The notes below the pieces were generated by a model. It was not told the origin of the DNA and ran no database searches. It saw nothing but the letters and a program-made list of their open reading frames with translations. The position numbers and the translations under genes were made by a program. A DNA stretch of 64,000 nucleotides from Phyto melanocephala (Eukaryota; Arthropoda; Insecta; Diptera; Rhinophoridae). This document shows positions 58,326-64,000 of the stretch, in pieces. Each line of letters begins with the position of its first letter. Position 1 is the first letter of the stretch. Where the stretch lies: assembly GCA_941918925.1 (NCBI GenBank), contig OW799234.1, forward strand, positions 127,507,395-127,571,394, read 5' to 3'.

Positions 58326-59479
58326 TTTTAAATGAAATTTTCTTATAAACGCACTAAAAAATAATATTAATTATAATCTTCTTATAATAAATATATATCT
58401 GCTTACAATATTTTATTACAGTCACTTTTAATTATTTTTCATACCACTTTACCACTTTACACATACAGCCCTTACCAATCTATGCCGTAATCACTGATTT
58501 ATGGCTAATAAACCAAAGCAAATGTAAATTCGTTGCAAACGAAATAAATACTCTGACTATTTTTCACTTTTCCTTGTTTCTTTAAAATGTTATAAATTGA
58601 CTTTTGTAAATACTCAAAGTATTGTTAATTATGCATTCAGTTGTAAGGAATGAAACGAGCTCTCAAAACCCCAAATCAAACATTTATTTTAAAACTAAAT
58701 TTTACACATAGTCAGAAACATGCATGTTTTACCCCACAGTTCTATGTAGTAGAATATCTAAAACAGAATAGTACAGCTAAAAGTGTATATTACAAACTGA
58801 ATATAGATTGCACATTTACACTAAGAAACTTTGAGCAATAGAATGCACATTTAGTGAATGCACATTTAGGGTGAGCCGAGAACGAGTTAAAAAGAAAGTC
58901 TGAGTTTTAAACCTATTAAGTCGAAGTAAAAAAATCTCGTATAAATTTTAAAGTCAATCATTTTTATTCTTCAAGTATAAAATTTATGTAAAAATAGTTC
59001 ACCCTTAACAAAACAATCCTCAAATGCAACGAAAATTAGCTTGCGAAAATGTACAAATTCATGCATGTGTATATTGAATTCAATTGCTGTTAATGGATTA
59101 TAACCTAAAAAAAAGAACTAATACTTAAAATAAAAATTAAAATGATTATATTGGCGTATTTTGCATCACATTTCATTGCGTTCGAATGCATTTACGTGCT
59201 CTATCACTACTATTTGAAAATCCAATTTTTCTTATTTATTAAAATAAGAATTTTTGGGAAAATGCTATACCAAACATAAAGCTAATATTGTAAAATTACA
59301 TCAGCAAACAGCAATTGCTGTTGTATGTTAATTGAAAATGAAAAAATATTCTCTCTATAATTATAACACTAAAAAATGTATTTAATAAAATAGCGTGTCA
59401 ATAACATAAAATAAAACCTTTAAATGAAATTTAAATCCTAGAAACCAAAGTAGTCATACTTTACACCTTTTATAAACGT
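58326..59479. other. AT-rich gene-free interval
   Basis: No supported gene. Confidence 0.5.
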
Positions 59480-59660
59480 TGGTTTAATTTCCTTCATATA
59501 AAATGGGATTCGTTTATTGCAAACAATATTACGGTATTTTATTTAATATTTCCTTATTATTTAATTCAATTTTTTGTTCACTTATGTTTGTCTTACATAC
59601 CACTAACTACTTCATTCTATAGTTTCCATGTACTTATACTGCGATACCGAATTGATAATT
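59480..59660. repeat. Dispersed repeat related to 15930-16150
   Basis: Shared blocks 'aaatgggattcgtttattgcaaa' and 'ccttattatttaattcaattt', matching 15945-16075. Confidence 0.45.
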
Positions 59661-59672
59661 TTCTAAACAATT

Positions 59673-59752
59673 GGGGGGTTCACAGTAGTGTCATAGAATC
59701 ATATGTCCTATAATAATAGCATTAAAAATTAAGACTATTGTGAACAACCCCT
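59673..59752. mobile_element. Short hairpin MITE, about 80 bp
   Basis: Left 'ggggggttcacagtagt' pairs with right 'actattgtgaacaacccct' round a roughly 45-bp AT-rich centre. No clear target duplication. Confidence 0.55.
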
Positions 59753-59759
59753 CATGATT

Positions 59760-62700
59760 AAATTTAAATTTAAATCAACTGATGTAAAACAATTGTAAAA
59801 ATAAATATTTTCTTTCATAATGCCAAAAACAAGTGAAAAAAACAAAATAATAGCCAGTTTGTGCGAAAAGTACATTTTAGATGTTGTTTTGGCAGACTCA
59901 AGTAAATAAATCACAAATAAATTAAATTTTGTTTGATAAACAAAAACAGCAGAGTCCTTAGCCGATCTTATTTGACGCCACCAGTGATTTGTTATCAAAA
60001 ATTAGCAACTGCGCTTAAATTTGGATGTCGGCCCGATAAAATTATACAGTAAACCGCGACGGATTGCAAAAACTATTGCGGCTTGGCTTAGCCGTTTAGC
60101 ACAGGTCCCTGCTTTTTAAATACGACAGCACAATAAACATAGCGTACAAAGTTCTATTATTGTAAGACACTTTTTGTTTGAAAAGCAACAACAACATTTT
60201 TAAACCATTGTAAAATTTTAGAACAATATGACAATATGACATGATAAGACACCTTGTGAATCACCCACATGTAAATTCCAGAAATATTTATTTTTAAAAC
60301 ATCCGGAAAGTATGCTACAAATTTTAATGCCAAAGTTCTAAAATAAAAAATAAATGACACTAAAGTAAATTACACAAAAGTACATAAGAATTACGATGTA
60401 AATTAAAGCAATATTTAAAACATATGTATGTATATATGAATGATGACTAAATACAGATTACGACTTTCCGGGCATAAAATTTAAATTTTCTGCTCATGTC
60501 GTATTAATGACACCACTTAAAATATAAACCTATTGGTTAATAAATTTTAAAGTTCCACTGATTTTAATGACAGTATTGCAAGTTCTCAGCTAATAAAAAA
60601 ATTTTTTGCAAGTAATTGTAAATTTAACATATCAAATAAACTGACAACCCATGTGGGTACCCCACGCAACCTGTGTTCTGGTTGGCTAACAACTATGAAG
60701 AGCGAAAGTTTTTTGAAAAATAGTGTTGCCAGCTCTCACACCATACATGCTGAGTACCTATAATGATGGAAATTATTTATATCTTTCTTAAAGCTTCAGT
60801 AGTCTTTACTTTATGTTGTTCTCCTACGTGCCATTTTGTTGTTAAATTCTTGTAGTTACTTCTTATCTTCTCTGCCTTTATTTACAAGGTAACCTTACCA
60901 AAACAAGCTTGCCATATTATTTGTATATGTTTCTCTTCAAAGTCAATACATAAAAAATTAAATTTGTAGTGTCAGATTTCATCTATAAGCAAAGAGAGTC
61001 TCTCTGTTGCAACCATCTTTGAAATAAAGTCACTTCAATATCAGCTGATACTCTCTCTCAATGGCCGTTACTTAACGTTGAATTCTATTTTCTACAGATT
61101 TGTCCACAACAGAACAGAATGAAAAAGGAACGACAAACCATAAATACAGATTTTCAATGGAACAGAAACAAAACAGCTGATTCATAATAGCACAGAACGT
61201 TCAAACTAATTATGCCTTTATACAAATATTATTTCGTACGAAATTATATTTTTGACATTTGAAGCAATGTAGTATTTATAAATTTTAAATAAATTAAGCA
61301 TTATGTACACCAAGGTGAATACTGCTGAAATTATCAGCCCAGCTAATGGAGAAAATTTTTGTAAAAATTGGTTGAATTTGCCGTTATTTATTTATTAATG
61401 CAGGGAAGGAAAATGTGATTTTTGCTTTGGTATCAAACAATCAACTTAAGTGTACTTATTCGATAAAAAATGTACTAAATTTATGTATATTTGCGGCTTT
61501 TGCGTCATTGATACTGTGTTTCAAAAATTTGTATCCTTTTTCTTTATCAAATTTTATTATATTTAATATGCCGTAACAACTTTTCCTTCGCTGATAATTG
61601 GCCGTACAATAAAACATCCCCTCAAAAGTTGCTTTGTTGTTTCAATTTGCCCTTGCATATACCTATATGAATATGCCTTGATGTACACTATCTTCGGCCG
61701 TGTTTAAATTTAAAAAAATGTTTTAACTGTGGACTAAATATATACATCAACTAACGGAAAATTATGCGCATGACGTAATAATTACGGTCTGGTATAGTAC
61801 TGTCTGCTATAAATTACATATTTTAAAAATTAAAAAACTTTTTTTAATTGCTTCTTTAAGAAAGAGAAAACTTCCTAAAATAAATATTGTTTAATATAAA
61901 CATAAACTTATTTTGAAATCCTTATAAACCGAATGAGCATTCAAAATAAAACTATAAAAAAACCAACAATATATTCTTTTTAAAGTTTTCTCTTTTTTTT
62001 CCTAATATTGAGAGCATATTCCAAATAATTTAGTAAATTGTTTTTAATTATAAATCCGTTGTGTGTTAGTTGTACATTTAAATTAAAATCCTTTCTAAGA
62101 TTCCTTATTATATTTCTCCTCCTTTCTATTTGTAAGGACTTGAAATTTAATTTATATAAAATACCCAACCAAAGCACTTGTTTTTAGGAGCTTAAAAACT
62201 CAATTTTCTAAAGGATTAGTCTACCTATTTATGTGTGCAAAAGTTATTTCCTTAAACAAAAAATGTCTTTATTATAACACTGCAAATCTTTAATAAAATA
62301 AAACCCAGATGCGTCCATAAAAATATGCCCTACAGTTCTGGAATATGCTACAAGATTTAAAAGTTGTATTAATTTTATTTTTTTATTATTTATTTTTACG
62401 TTACTGTTATTAAATTTATTAATTTTTTTTTTAGTTTTTCTGTGAAATTATTTTTGTTAATGCAGTAATACAACTTATGAATAAATTAATTAGCTTCATT
62501 AAAGAATATTTTGAACCCGTAAAGTGCAAAATGCCTATTATTCCCTTACAAAGTAATTAATAAAATGCAGGTAATTCTTAAATTGTTTAATAAATTTTCG
62601 GAATTGTGTTTGTGTAAATGTTTTCTGGCGAGAAGAATTTGTAGAAAATAGAATTTCTATTCATCACAAAATGTAAAAATAGGGCAGGTGTTTTTTTTTG

Positions 62701-62890
62701 TGTTCAACTTTTAATTCAAATAAAACACAAATAATAAAAAAAACTCGTCGGTTGCCATTAATTAGGAAGTTCTTTTTTTTAACTTTTTAAAGCAATAGAA
62801 GCCGTAACAGTTATAAAATCGCATTAGCTATAAAATCAGAGACATCACAAAGCACTACAAAAAATATTCCATCGATGTTAAACTAAATAA
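59760..62890. other. AT-rich gene-free interval
   Basis: Contains a 'atccggaaagtatgctac' repeat copy (60301-60400), a GTGGGTACCCCAC near-palindrome near 60653 and a recurring-motif match at 62311-62329. No gene recognised. Confidence 0.45.
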
Positions 62891-62894
62891 TTTT

Positions 62895-63295
62895 CAAGGT
62901 CAATTTGTGATTTGGTGTAATAACGGGTCACACGGAAATGAGAACTCATCTATCTCGCATGGAACGACATGTAGGATATGCGAGTAGAAGGAAGAGACTT
63001 TGGAAAATTACTTTTGTCAATGCCCTGCGTTTGGGCGTATTAGGCGCGAACACTTTAAAGTGGATACTATGACGAACTTTAAATGCCTGAGAGGTTCAAA
63101 ATTGAGATCAATTAGGGATTACATTGAGGAAACTGGGTTTTTGACCTAGTCGATAATTGACGTTGGCGAATTAAGGATTATGGTTTCATTAGGGAAATTT
63201 CTCCTTTAAAGCTCACAACATGTCAATATGGCATACGTGTATACCAGATATGGGTTTGGGGTTTTTGTGCCCCTCTTTTTCAATCTAACCTAAGG
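62895..63295 (+). mobile_element. 3' end of an I/R1-type LINE (RNase H and zinc-binding tail, decayed)
   Basis: Plus-strand translation gives FVIWCNNGSHGNE, a diverged form of the RNase H C-terminal motif (VxWVPGHSGIxGNE). A frame then carries TCRICE, an in-frame stop, and KEETLENYFCQCPAFGRIRR, ending RDYIEETGFLT and a TAG near 63148. The CxxC...C.CP spacing is the zinc-binding tail at the C-terminus of insect LINE ORF2 proteins. The 3' UTR ends near 63290 at 'tttttcaatctaacctaa', a known style of LINE 3' end. The region between the RNase H and zinc-binding segments is shortened. Confidence 0.8.
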
Positions 63296-64000
63296 TCAAT
63301 TTATGGATCCATAGTTACGTGTCTTTCGGAACGTAATAACTGGTGGTCTACCTACTCTTAAAATTGTTTGCTTATTGACGTTTCCATTTGACTAAAAATA
63401 GGCTTCATGACTAAACTTAATTTTCTTATGAATATTGCCATGAGTTTATCGAACTTATGCTAGGCACTAAACTGGGACGAACTAAGCACAATAAAGACTT
63501 TTTTTGTCACTGATGATTAAGAAACGAAAATAGTCAAAAAATTTATATTTTTTAAAAAACTAAACTAAACAATAATTATAGTTTCTGTTCGACCGACATA
63601 AATGTGTTTTAGTTTTGACTACGAATTTTTGCAGCGAAGAACTCGTCGGTTCTGCCAGTTGTGCACCCAGAATTAGCAATTCTGTGCAACTTTTCTGTCA
63701 AACGAAAAGTACCAGTTGTCACATGGACGTACATGTCAAGCGACATTGCCAACTTAAAGTTCAACATCTCTAACAGATAACCGTAAACTAGAGCGCCAAG
63801 CGTTTTTTAACTGTCTAACATTTTCATGTTCTTAGAATCTGTATAAAGCAAACCGAAATACAGCGTTGCTTTGCAGTTGGAAAATGCAGTTTTGACAAGG
63901 CTTTGGGTTTTGAAGTTGGTTGCAGAAAATCTCTTGTTGTTTTTTTCTTTGCTTTTGTAATTGTTGAAAGGTAACTCCTTTTAATTAGTCAAGTCTGATC
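63296..64000. other. GC-richer right edge, possible exon or promoter, not resolved
   Basis: From about 63590 base composition rises. A hairpin CAGAATT-AGC-AATTCTG lies near 63667-63683, and a donor-like 'gttgaaag|gtaactcc' near 63970. This could be a 5' UTR exon of a gene beyond the edge, but no coding frame supports it. Confidence 0.2.

Noticed and set aside
63488..63530. CTGATGATTAAGAAACGAAAA as a third hammerhead-like motif
   Set aside because: The bases between CTGATGA and CGAAA cannot form a stem.
1..64000. CRISPR arrays, operons, bacterial promoters
   Set aside because: Sequence is eukaryotic (splice signals, LINEs, mariner elements); no regularly spaced direct repeats were seen.

Overview
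The window is an AT-rich, gene-poor stretch of a dipteran nuclear genome. A higher (calyptrate-type) fly is the best guess. The evidence is very low coding density, long poly-A/T and ACAT microsatellite tracts, degenerate Tc1/mariner and Jockey-group elements, GT-AG splice signals, and a fly-style compact katanin-like gene. Nothing looks bacterial or viral: most open frames in the window are short chance frames in AT-rich DNA, and many start only with non-ATG codons.

Only two protein-coding loci are convincing. At 46260-47368 (+) lies a serine-rich coding exon that ends at a splice donor, so it is a 5' or internal exon of a larger plus-strand gene whose other exons I cannot place with confidence. 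At 47927-49375 (-) is a complete, single-exon LisH + AAA ATPase of the katanin p60-like 2 (KATNAL2) type. If the plus-strand gene continues downstream, this gene is nested in its intron in the opposite orientation. A 51-nt, splice-flanked, in-frame micro-exon candidate at 36607-36657 (+) may belong to the same or another plus-strand gene.

The rest is mostly transposon-derived. 1-3195 is a Jockey-type LINE on the minus strand running off the left edge, with ORF1 and ORF2 largely open. 3.2-19.5 kb holds fragments of a hairpin-ended dispersed repeat, a fold-back element (4886-5228), a relic zinc-binding ORF, and an inverted-repeat element split by a LINE fragment (17864-18592). 19.5-24.1 kb has an internally deleted mariner with perfect 27-bp TIRs and TA duplications, a TAA-flanked MITE, a minisatellite-bearing repeat and a hairpin MITE. 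29.8-33.3 kb has two transposase relics, an intact 255-bp MITE and another minisatellite-bearing repeat. 38.7-39.2 kb has a second mariner deletion derivative. 49.7-51.6 kb is a second copy of the 255-bp MITE, opened up by a 5'-truncated LINE. 51.7-58.3 kb holds a Harbinger-like MITE, two more hairpin-ended repeats, a hAT MITE with a perfect 8-bp target duplication, and a nested composite. 62.9-63.3 kb is the 3' end of a LINE with an RNase H / CCHC-like tail.

The least explained signals are: (1) a short motif, roughly AGCC(T/A)TAAAGTATGC, recurring across the window mostly on the plus strand; (2) two hammerhead-like CUGANGA...GAAA hairpins; (3) a hairpin-ended dispersed repeat carrying abutting matches to the pol III A- and B-box consensus; (4) the micro-exon candidate. 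Coordinates of repeat edges are read by eye and can be off by several bases.
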